Shown here: positions 1-5,568 of the stretch, in pieces
Layout: every line of letters begins with the position of its first letter
How positions within the stretch are numbered: the stretch's first letter is position 1
NCBI GenBank assembly: GCA_003488525.1
Contig: DNLG01000078.1
Coordinates: 40,094-45,661 of the forward strand
Reading direction: 5' to 3'
DNA length: 5,568 nucleotides
DNA from: Bacteroidota bacterium
GTDB lineage: Bacteria > Bacteroidota > Ignavibacteria > Kapaibacteriales > Kapaibacteriaceae
Position numbers and translations under genes: made by a program
Notes under the pieces: model-generated
What the model saw: the letters and a program-made list of their open reading frames with translations, nothing else
Told to the model about the DNA's origin: nothing
The model's database searches: none

Positions 1-63
1 GCTGGCTTTGCAGCCTTCTTGGCTGGCTTTGCAGCCTTCTTAGCTGGCTTGGCCGCTGGTTTC
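1..63. repeat. 21-bp tandem repeat encoding a KKAAKPA heptapeptide
   Basis: Bases 1-21 and 22-42 are near-identical copies that differ only in the last base. Bases 43-63 form a diverged third copy that shares the first eight bases. The 21-bp period is seven codons, so changes in copy number keep the reading frame of the H1-like gene. The array may continue to the left of the window. Confidence 0.8.
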
Positions 64-89
64 TTGGCGGCTTTCTTTGCTGCTGCCAT
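1..89 (-). CDS. Histone H1-like lysine/alanine-rich basic protein (5' part only)
   Basis: The minus strand opens at ATG 89-87 and stays open to the window edge, giving 29 complete codons; the rest lies outside. The peptide starts MAAAKKAAKKPAAKPAKK and goes on in heptads of the type KKAAKPA. It contains only Ala, Lys and Pro after the Met. This composition is typical of bacterial H1-like proteins (the Hc1/AlgP-type C-terminal tails), which bind DNA through unstructured positively charged repeats and help compact or regulate the nucleoid. That role is inferred from composition; no folded domain is visible in this fragment. The start is supported by a GAGGT Shine-Dalgarno sequence 6 nt upstream. 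It lies 59 bp downstream of the ileS stop on the same strand. Alternatives are a basic tail of a ribosomal or other nucleic-acid-binding protein, but the repeat beginning right at the N-terminus favours an H1-like protein. Confidence 0.8.
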   Translation of the reverse strand, partial: MAAAKKAAKKPAAKPAKKAAKPAKKAAKP

Positions 90-95
90 GAGAGT

Positions 96-100
96 ACCTC
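96..100 (-). promoter_or_regulatory. Ribosome binding site of the H1-like gene
   Basis: On the minus strand GAGGT lies 6 nt before the ATG at 89 and follows a run of seven T. It is the clearest Shine-Dalgarno sequence in the window; the other three genes have no comparable site, which suggests this gene is translated strongly. It fixes the start codon. Confidence 0.65.
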
Positions 101-117
101 AAAAAAAGTGAAACATG

Positions 118-143
118 AAAACGCGTGCGCCACCTTGACGCAC
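118..143 (-). terminator. Possible weak intrinsic terminator after ileS
   Basis: Read on the minus strand, GTGCGTC (143-137), loop AAGGT (136-132) and GGCGCAC (131-125) form a 7-bp stem with one G-T pair. GCG and then four T (121-118) follow. The hairpin starts 5 nt after the ileS TGA (151-149). The stem is short and the T run is brief and offset, so it may only reduce read-through into the H1-like gene. The spacing right after a stop codon supports a real role, but it remains a by-eye fold. Confidence 0.4.
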
Positions 144-148
144 CATCA

Positions 149-3100
149 TCAAACACGCTGAACGCGTACGTTGACGTGACGCCCGTTTATCTCGAGTCCA
201 GTTCCTTCGAACTGTCCCCCCCGCTCGAGCGCTTCCGCCAGCGTTTCCATTGCAATGTACGACCGCATGGACTCGAGCGCGATGGACGTGTCATCATCTG
301 TCTCGTAGAGAACAGTGATGCGATCCGTCACATCAAACCCCGAATCCTTACGGAGCTTTTGAAGGCGACTGACAAACTCACGAGCGAGACCCTCGCGAAT
401 GAGCTCTTCGTCTAGTTCGGTATCAAGGGCGACCGTTACGCCGTTGTCACTTGCAACAAGCCAGCCTTCGATATCCTCGCTGATGATCTCAACGTCTTCG
501 AAATCAATCTGCACATTTCGTTCACCAACATCGATCGTCAGGACTGACGACTGCTCGAGCCTTCGAACATCGTCATGCGTCATGCTCTTGATCGCGTTGG
601 CCACCGACTGCGTGTCGCCTCCATACTTACGCCCAATCACTTTGAAGTTCGGGCGAGCACTGCGACGAACGATGTTCGTATCGTCCGAAACGTACTCGAT
701 GGATTTGACGTTGATCTCTTCTGTGATAATCTCTTCGACCGACTGTATGTGTCTGCGCATTTGCGGACTGTCGACCGGAAGAAGAATTCGTTTCAACGGT
801 TGACGCGTTTTGATCTTCGCCTTCTCTCTCAAAGAACGAGCAAGAGAAACAATTCGTTGCGCTTGCTGCATGCGGTGTTCCAGATCGGAATCGATGACTG
901 TCTCATCGCACCGTTGCAATATAATACAATGCACAGTGAATTGTTCTTGATGCAAACGCAATCGTAAGAAAAGTGACTCAGCTAAAAACGGAGCAACAGG
1001 AGCCGTCATTTCCGTGACGCGAAGCAGTACCTCGTGCAGCGTCTGATAGGCTGCACGCTTGTCGGCATCGTACTCACCTTTCCAGAAGCGACGGCGGTTG
1101 CGACGCACGTACCAGTTGGAGACTTCTTCGATCATAAACTCTTGTAGAAGTCGGCATGCCCTGGTCAGATCATACTCATCCATCGCTGCCGTGTAGCTCT
1201 TGATGAGCGTGTGCAGTCGTGAGATGATCCAGCGGTCGATCTCCGGACGCTCTGCGATCGGGATCAGCGACTCGGCCGCTGAATAGCCGTCAACATTGGC
1301 GTAGAGAGCAAAGAACTCATACGTATTCGTGAGCGAGCGGAAGAAGTCGGCGATGACAGTCTTCGCAATATCATCCTCATTCCACAGCTTGGGCTTGTGG
1401 ACCGGCGAAGACGTCATGAGGAACCAGCGAATGGCATCGCTGCCGAAGCGTGAGATGACCTCGAACGGATCGACGGTGTTACCCTTCGACTTCGACATCT
1501 TCTGACCACGCTTGTCGAGCACAAGATCGTTGACTACCACATGGCGATATGCCGGCGCATCGAAGAGCGCCGTCGAGATGTTGTGCAGTGTATAGAACCA
1601 GCCTCTGGTCTGATCGATTCCTTCAGCAATGAAGTCCGCCGGGAACGATGCCTCAAAGAGCTCCTTGTTCTCAAACGGATAGTGGAACTGTGCAAACGGC
1701 ATGCTACCGGAGTCGAACCAAACATCAACGACCTCGCGCGTGCGTCGGTACGTCACACCGTCGCGTTCAAACACGACACGATCAACGAACGGCCGGTGCA
1801 AGTCCACGGCCACTCCGCACTGCGCCACAGGAACGCGCGTACCATCTTCCCGCTCATAGAGTCCGGCATGAAGTTCTTCGATCGAACCGACGGCGAACAT
1901 CGACGTACCGTCCTCGCTGACCCAGATCGGAAGGGGGCTACCCCAATACCTGTCGCGGGAGATCGACCACTCCTTGACTTCTTCGAGCCAATTTCCAAAA
2001 CGGCCCTCTCCGATCTCTTCGGGATGCCAGTTAACGCTGCGATTGAGTTCGACGAGCCGATCACGATAGCGCGGCGAACGAATGAACCAGGAATCGCGCG
2101 CATAGTAAATGACCGGGTTGTCCGTGCGCCAGCAATGCGGATAGCTGTGCAGGTAGTCGAAGGACGCTTTGTAGATCTTGCCGGCGATCTTCAACGCCTT
2201 GACGATGTCACGATCGGCCCCCTCCTCGGTGTGATCCGAGTACGTAAACGACTTTACGGCACGTCCCGAAAAGTCCCTGATCTCCGATGAAAAGTGTCCG
2301 TTTGGAGAGACCGGCTGAGGAACGGGCAGATGAAAGAGCTTCGACATTTCGAAGTCGTCCTGGCCAAAGGCCGGCGCAAGGTGCACAATTCCGGATCCGT
2401 CATCTGTCGAGACAAAGTCGCCTGGAAGGATCGTCAGAACATGCGGATGCTGATCAGCATCGAGAGCAACATCACTGAAAATCTGCTCATAGGCCGAGCC
2501 AACGATCTCCGAACCCTTATGCGATGAGAGAATCTCGACGTCGCCTTCCAGGATGGCAAGGCGTGATTCAGCAAGCAGAAGCTCTTCGCTGATCGTTGAC
2601 TCACCTACCTGGCGCGTGTTACGAACGCGCACGTAGGTTATACCGGCGCCAACGGCAAGAGCGACATTGGCAAACAACGTCCACGGCGTGGTCGTCCAAA
2701 CCAGAACCTTCACACCACGAAGGGACTCGACCGGCGAACTGGTAATGGCGAGCTTGAGATAGACGTTGGGGTCACGGACCTCTTTGTAATTCTGTGACAG
2801 CTCATGCGACGATAGTGGCGTGCCCAGCGTTGGGGACTGCGGCACCACCTTGTATCCACGGTAAATGAGCCCCTTATCGAAGAACTGCTTCAGAGCCCAC
2901 CAGACGGACTCGATGTAGTTGTTCGTGCAGGTGATGTAGGCGCTGTCAAGATCAAGCCAATGCCCCATCCGACGTGTAAGCGTGCGCCATCCGCTCTCCA
3001 TGGTGATGTTGCGGTAGACAATGTCCTTGCATGCGGCATTGAACACGTCGACGCCCATCACCTCGATCTGCGCCTTATCGGTGATGCCGAGCTCCTTCTC

Positions 3101-3388
3101 GGCACTGAGCTCCACCGGAAGTCCGTGCGTGTCCCAGCCGGCCTGGCGGCGTACGAAGAAGCCCTGCATGTTCTTGTAGCGGCAGACGGAGTCTTTGATG
3201 GTCCGCGCAAGAACATGGTGAATGCCGGGCTTGCCGTTTACCGTTGGCGGTCCTTCATAAAAAGTGAAGGACGGCGCTGATTGTCGCAGTTCCTGAGTAC
3301 GAGCGAACACATTATTCGCTTCCCAGTATTCAAGGATGGACTCTTCTTGCGTTGGGTAGGAGAAATCGTCAGGAAGAGGTTGAAACAT
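149..3388 (-). CDS. ileS: Isoleucyl-tRNA synthetase, type 2 (IleRS2) with GXHH signature
   Basis: Cytosolic class Ia enzyme that charges tRNA-Ile with isoleucine using ATP and hydrolyses mischarged valine. From ATG 3388 it has 1079 residues (numbering used here), the usual length of the long IleRS2 class. In order: Rossmann catalytic core with signature G55-I-H-H58; CP1 editing domain with the threonine-rich WTTTPWTL (231-238) and GSGIVHLAPAFGQDD (331-345), which contains the family's editing His336 and Asp345; DQTRGWF (592-598); KMSKS (630-634); helical anticodon-binding domain from about 717, with SNWYVRRNRRRFW (757-769); and a DUF5915-like C-terminus from about 960. The C-terminal four-cysteine zinc module of type 1 enzymes is absent. 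The class I HxGH motif is inverted to GxHH. The start was chosen because MFQPLPDDFSYP matches the family N-terminus; an in-frame GTG at 3421 overlapping the kinase TGA would add 11 residues. It has no strong Shine-Dalgarno sequence (GGGG lies 13 nt upstream), so coupling to kinase translation is plausible. Product certain; start less so. Confidence 0.97.
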   Translation of the reverse strand: MFQPLPDDFSYPTQEESILEYWEANNVFARTQELRQSAPSFTFYEGPPTVNGKPGIHHVLARTIKDSVCRYKNMQGFFVRRQAGWDTHGLPVELSAEKELGITDKAQIEVMGVDVFNAACKDIVYRNITMESGWRTLTRRMGHWLDLDSAYITCTNNYIESVWWALKQFFDKGLIYRGYKVVPQSPTLGTPLSSHELSQNYKEVRDPNVYLKLAITSSPVESLRGVKVLVWTTTPWTLFANVALAVGAGITYVRVRNTRQVGESTISEELLLAESRLAILEGDVEILSSHKGSEIVGSAYEQIFSDVALDADQHPHVLTILPGDFVSTDDGSGIVHLAPAFGQDDFEMSKLFHLPVPQPVSPNGHFSSEIRDFSGRAVKSFTYSDHTEEGADRDIVKALKIAGKIYKASFDYLHSYPHCWRTDNPVIYYARDSWFIRSPRYRDRLVELNRSVNWHPEEIGEGRFGNWLEEVKEWSISRDRYWGSPLPIWVSEDGTSMFAVGSIEELHAGLYEREDGTRVPVAQCGVAVDLHRPFVDRVVFERDGVTYRRTREVVDVWFDSGSMPFAQFHYPFENKELFEASFPADFIAEGIDQTRGWFYTLHNISTALFDAPAYRHVVVNDLVLDKRGQKMSKSKGNTVDPFEVISRFGSDAIRWFLMTSSPVHKPKLWNEDDIAKTVIADFFRSLTNTYEFFALYANVDGYSAAESLIPIAERPEIDRWIISRLHTLIKSYTAAMDEYDLTRACRLLQEFMIEEVSNWYVRRNRRRFWKGEYDADKRAAYQTLHEVLLRVTEMTAPVAPFLAESLFLRLRLHQEQFTVHCIILQRCDETVIDSDLEHRMQQAQRIVSLARSLREKAKIKTRQPLKRILLPVDSPQMRRHIQSVEEIITEEINVKSIEYVSDDTNIVRRSARPNFKVIGRKYGGDTQSVANAIKSMTHDDVRRLEQSSVLTIDVGERNVQIDFEDVEIISEDIEGWLVASDNGVTVALDTELDEELIREGLAREFVSRLQKLRKDSGFDVTDRITVLYETDDDTSIALESMRSYIAMETLAEALERGGQFEGTGLEINGRHVNVRVQRV
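3215..3226 (-). other. Altered class I signature motif GIHH in IleRS
   Basis: Codons GGC ATT CAC CAT encode Gly-Ile-His-His where class I synthetases have His-x-Gly-His. The flanks (NGKP before, VLARTIKD after) align with the expected place, so the motif is changed, not misplaced. The first and third positions are exchanged relative to the canonical motif. This site contacts ATP and the adenylate in known class I structures. Confidence 0.9.
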
Positions 3389-3417
3389 GTGCTGCAGGAA
3401 TCCCCAGATGATCGATC

Positions 3418-4947
3418 TCACAAAGTTACGAACGTGATCTTGAAGGTCGTGCCGGCACCCTCTGCTGATACCACATCGATCGTGGCATGGTGTGCGTCAA
3501 GAATCCACTTGACGATCGACAAACCGAGGCCGGTACCCTGGATGTCCTTCGAGCGCGCTTTGTCGACTCGGTAAAAGCGATCATAGATATGCGTCAGGTC
3601 CTCGGCAGCAATTCCGATTCCGGTGTCGCTGACCAGCAGACGCGCTTTGCCGTCGATGGCAAGCAGCTCCACACGCACAAAGCCCCCTTGCGGAGTGTAC
3701 TTGATGGCATTCTCGATGATGTTCAGCACCGCCTGATGCAGTCGGGTTTTGTCGCCCTCGATCATCACGTTCGAGGCGATGTCCGTCGTAAATCCGACAC
3801 CTTTACTATCGGCCATCAGCAGCATGTCATCGCAGATGTCCCCTACCAGAACACTCAATGAAACCGGTGCGCGCTCGATCGTAACCTGCCCCGACTCGGC
3901 GCGACTGATCTCAAGAAGTCCCTGCACGACGTTTGTCAGTCGCTCAACCTCCTCAAGGCAGCTGGCCAGCGTTGCCTGATACTCCTCCACGCTCATTGGC
4001 CGACGCAAGGCAACACCGAGCTCGCCCATAAGGATGGCAAGGGGCGTCTTGAGCTCATGCGATGCATCGGACGTGAACTGCCGAACCTGCGCAAATGACT
4101 GCTCAAGCCGGGCGATCATCTCGTTGAGCGTGTCGATCAGCCGCGCGATCTCGTCGTTGTTCGGCGATCGCGGCAACCGAAGCTGAAGATTGCTGGCCGT
4201 GATCGACCGCGCTGATCGTGTGATGTCATCGACAGACTTCAAAGAGCCCCGTGCAATGAACCATCCCAGAATACCCGAGATCACCAGAGCCATCGGCATG
4301 CCATAGAGCATAAGCGAGAACAGGCGACGCAAGGTCTCATCGACCTCAGACAGTGGGTACGCCGCCGTAACCGAGGCTACGTCTGCCGTGATCATCACGA
4401 TACGATAGCGCTCACCGCGCAGCCAGTAGTGCGAAAAGATCGGCGCGGGCTTTGCCGACGATGCCTCGCGGGCGAACATCCCGTAGGTGGGCAGGCTATC
4501 CGTACCAAGGTTGTCTGACTTCCACGCCACCGCTCCGTCATCGGTAGCCAGTTGCAGAGCAGTGCTCGATGAGTTCAACAGCATGTGCTCATAAACTGCC
4601 GACCAGACCGGATCCTCTGGAGCGACGGTCCCGCTGCCGAGTATCGGCCCGACGAAGTTGCGCATGTTCGGACGATCAAGGATATCGACGCGCAGAGGAT
4701 CGGTCTTGGAGAGTCGGCCACGAGACCGCAGCGAGGCAAGGGGCTTGCGGGCCTGCTGCTGCTCCTTGCGGATAATGTCCAGCAGTGAGCTTCCTGCCCG
4801 CTCCAGCGAGGCATCCAGATTCCGAAGAAGCTCGTTGCTCACCGTCACGTACGCGATACCGGCAAAGCCGGCCAGCGTCACGGCAACGATGGTCCCATAC
4901 AGAAGGGCGAGTTTCGCACGAAGGGTCAGATTCACGGTCCCGAACAT
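3418..4947 (-). CDS. Transmembrane sensor histidine kinase (HAMP-HisKA-HATPase)
   Basis: Inner-membrane sensor kinase of two-component signalling; it should autophosphorylate on a histidine and pass the phosphate to a response regulator. From ATG 4947 it has 509 residues (numbering used here). TM1 is at about 13-35, followed by an external sensor region of about 170 residues with no recognised ligand motif. TM2 is at about 210-232, and then a HAMP linker. The H-box SHELKTPLA has phospho-acceptor His297, the N-box is NIIENAIKYTP (409-419), the G1 box DTGIGI (441-446), the F-box IYDRFYRVD (454-462) and the G2 box GTGLGLSIVKWI (471-482). All catalytic motifs look intact. The layout resembles the CusS/heavy-metal-sensor style, but the signal cannot be named. 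An in-frame ATG at 5016 would add 23 unlikely residues and overlap murI, so 4947 is preferred. The TGA lies 29 bp before the ileS ATG. No response regulator gene is adjacent in this window: the upstream gene is divergent murI and the downstream gene is ileS. Confidence 0.93.
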   Translation of the reverse strand: MFGTVNLTLRAKLALLYGTIVAVTLAGFAGIAYVTVSNELLRNLDASLERAGSSLLDIIRKEQQQARKPLASLRSRGRLSKTDPLRVDILDRPNMRNFVGPILGSGTVAPEDPVWSAVYEHMLLNSSSTALQLATDDGAVAWKSDNLGTDSLPTYGMFAREASSAKPAPIFSHYWLRGERYRIVMITADVASVTAAYPLSEVDETLRRLFSLMLYGMPMALVISGILGWFIARGSLKSVDDITRSARSITASNLQLRLPRSPNNDEIARLIDTLNEMIARLEQSFAQVRQFTSDASHELKTPLAILMGELGVALRRPMSVEEYQATLASCLEEVERLTNVVQGLLEISRAESGQVTIERAPVSLSVLVGDICDDMLLMADSKGVGFTTDIASNVMIEGDKTRLHQAVLNIIENAIKYTPQGGFVRVELLAIDGKARLLVSDTGIGIAAEDLTHIYDRFYRVDKARSKDIQGTGLGLSIVKWILDAHHATIDVVSAEGAGTTFKITFVTL

Positions 4948-4954
4948 ACACAGA

Positions 4955-5001
4955 CAATGCAGACCACGAATCGGGATTCTATCTTTGCCGACCATGCATT
5001 G
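4955..5001. repeat. 7-bp inverted repeat spanning the kinase-murI gap
   Basis: CAATGCA at 4955-4961 is matched by its reverse complement TGCATTG at 4995-5001, with 33 bp between. The right arm overlaps the murI start codon and the left arm lies just before the kinase ATG. It could be a pair of operator half-sites for a regulator of both genes, but seven bases is short enough to occur by chance. Confidence 0.25.
4980..4987 (+). promoter_or_regulatory. Candidate TAnnTTTG promoter element upstream of murI
   Basis: TATCTTTG fits the -7 element TAnnTTTG used by the Bacteroidota housekeeping sigma factor. It ends 6 nt before the murI ATG at 4994, so a transcript starting at the usual distance would be leaderless or nearly so. 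No convincing TTG/TTTG -33 element is seen around 4955-4961, and the host phylum is only inferred, so this is a weak call. Confidence 0.3.
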
Positions 5002-5568
5002 CGATCCACGACCCATCGGCGTTTTTGACTCGGGAATCGGAGGCCTGACGGTGCTGCGGCACCTTCTGCGCCTGATGCCCGAGGAGGACTTCGTCTATCT
5101 TGGCGACACGGCCCGAGTGCCGTACGGCAACAAGTCGGCCGAGACAGTGCGCCTGTATGCGTCACAATGCGCCGATTTTCTTCTACGTCACGATGTGAAG
5201 ATGATCGTGGTGGCATGCAATACGGCCTCTGCGCTCGCGCTCGATGTGCTGCGAAGCCATCACTCTATTCCGGTGCTGGGTGTCATCGAGCCGGCGGCCG
5301 GCGAAGCTGTGCGCCTGACGCGAAGCGGATCCATCGGCGTGATCGGCACGCGGGCAACGATCAACTCCGAATCGTACCTCAAAGCCATTACCGAAGTCGC
5401 CGGTGAGCGGCCGGTCGCCATTCACTCGCGCCCCTGCCCACTGCTGGTTCCTCTTGTCGAAGAAGGTTGGGAGGACGCGCCGGCCACACGGCTGCTAGAC
5501 GAAGAGTACGTTCGCCCCCTGCGCAAGGCCGGGATTGATACGCTCGTTCTTGGGTGAACACACTACCC
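4994..5568 (+). CDS. murI: Glutamate racemase with in-frame TGA at the second catalytic Cys (3' end off window)
   Basis: Interconverts L- and D-glutamate in the cytosol by a cofactor-independent two-cysteine mechanism, supplying D-Glu for peptidoglycan. Family motifs in order: FDSGIGGLTV (residues 11-20, catalytic Asp12), ARVPYGNKS (40-48), the first catalytic motif VACNTASA (73-80, Cys75), GVIGTRATI (115-123) and PLVEEGW (153-159). Then LVLG (184-187) is followed by TGA (5555-5557) and ACA CAC TAC CC, i.e. T-H-Y-P. Homologues read LVLGCTHYP, so the stop sits exactly on the second catalytic Cys. Conventional calling would end the protein at 187 residues, against about 265 for the family, losing the C-terminal lobe. 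I extend the feature to the window edge because the frame clearly continues. Read-through as selenocysteine, a nonsense mutation or a base error are all possible. ATG 4994 is the start because the family core begins a few residues later; no Shine-Dalgarno sequence is visible (TTG 4985 is an alternative). It is divergent from the kinase gene. Confidence 0.9.
5555..5557 (+). other. In-frame TGA at catalytic Cys codon of murI: candidate selenocysteine codon
   Basis: The codons are CTT GGG TGA ACA CAC TAC CC, giving L-G-(TGA)-T-H-Y-P. In glutamate racemases this position is the invariant cysteine that works from one face of the substrate (Cys184/185 in well-studied enzymes), followed by Thr and the catalytic His. 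Cys-to-TGA replacement with conserved sequence on both sides is how bacterial selenoproteins are recognised. The bacterial SECIS hairpin would start just after the TGA, and only 11 nt of it could lie in the window. A one-base change from TGC would give the same picture. Confidence 0.5.

Noticed and set aside
1..63. CRISPR-like array from short direct repeats
   Set aside because: The repeats are adjacent with no spacers, have a codon-multiple period and encode a Lys/Ala/Pro heptad, so they are a coding tandem repeat.
1541..2290. 249-codon open frame on the plus strand inside ileS
   Set aside because: It lies entirely antisense to the conserved catalytic core of ileS, shows no recognisable domain and has no ribosome binding site. 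Long antisense frames are common opposite GC-rich genes.
3389..3480. T-box or other riboswitch upstream of ileS
   Set aside because: The region before the ileS start is the conserved 3' end of the kinase gene, leaving no room for a leader, and no T-box consensus is seen.
4658..4993. N-terminal extension of murI by up to 112 codons
   Set aside because: The extension is antisense to the sensor kinase and rich in Arg/Ser without family similarity. Glutamate racemases begin a few residues before the FDSGIGG motif, which fits ATG 4994.
4948..5016. Longer kinase start at ATG 5016
   Set aside because: It would add 23 residues that do not resemble a kinase N-terminus and would overlap the murI start. 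ATG 4947 puts TM1 close to the N-terminus as expected.
5555..5557. TGA as a general sense codon (Trp or Gly code)
   Set aside because: TGA terminates both the kinase and ileS at sensible family ends, Trp is encoded by TGG throughout, and the murI position is a Cys, not Trp or Gly, in homologues.

Overview
This window carries four protein-coding genes and almost no spare DNA. Three genes lie on the minus strand. Read in their own direction they are a membrane sensor histidine kinase (3418-4947), a full-length isoleucyl-tRNA synthetase (149-3388) and the start of a lysine/alanine-rich, histone H1-like basic protein that runs off the left edge (1-89). One gene, glutamate racemase murI, points the other way from 4994 to the right edge. 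The kinase and murI are divergent, with start codons about 46 bp apart, so that small gap must hold both sets of 5' signals.

The most striking signal is at the right edge. MurI matches its family closely up to the second catalytic motif, normally G-C-T-H-Y-P. Here the catalytic cysteine codon (TGC/TGT) is replaced by an in-frame TGA at 5555-5557, and the frame then continues as T-H-Y-P to the last base. A TGA exactly where homologues have a redox or acid/base cysteine is the classic signature of selenocysteine. A nonsense mutation or a base error near a sequence end is the main alternative. Only 11 nt follow the TGA, so a SECIS element cannot be judged here. TGA also ends the kinase and synthetase genes, and Trp is encoded by TGG, so a general reassignment of TGA is unlikely.

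The second notable point is the isoleucyl-tRNA synthetase. It is of the long type-2 class (IleRS2): it has a C-terminal DUF5915-like region and no C-terminal zinc cluster. Its class I signature reads G-I-H-H instead of H-x-G-H. This swapped GXHH form is known in a subset of IleRS2 enzymes and has been linked to very strong mupirocin resistance.

Organism: a moderately GC-rich bacterium. The IleRS2 type, the H1-like AKP-repeat protein, weak Shine-Dalgarno sites and a TAnnTTTG-like promoter element before murI would suit the Bacteroidota/Chlorobiota/Kapabacteria (FCB) neighbourhood. This is an inference from style, not a firm assignment.

How the genes relate: murI supplies D-glutamate for peptidoglycan, ileS charges tRNA-Ile, and the basic protein probably binds DNA. 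The kinase has no response regulator beside it here. The minus-strand genes are packed closely enough to be co-transcribed (the kinase stop lies 29 bp before the preferred ileS ATG), with a possible weak terminator between ileS and the H1-like gene. No stretch longer than 300 bases lacks a gene, and I see no RNA genes, mobile elements or CRISPR arrays.
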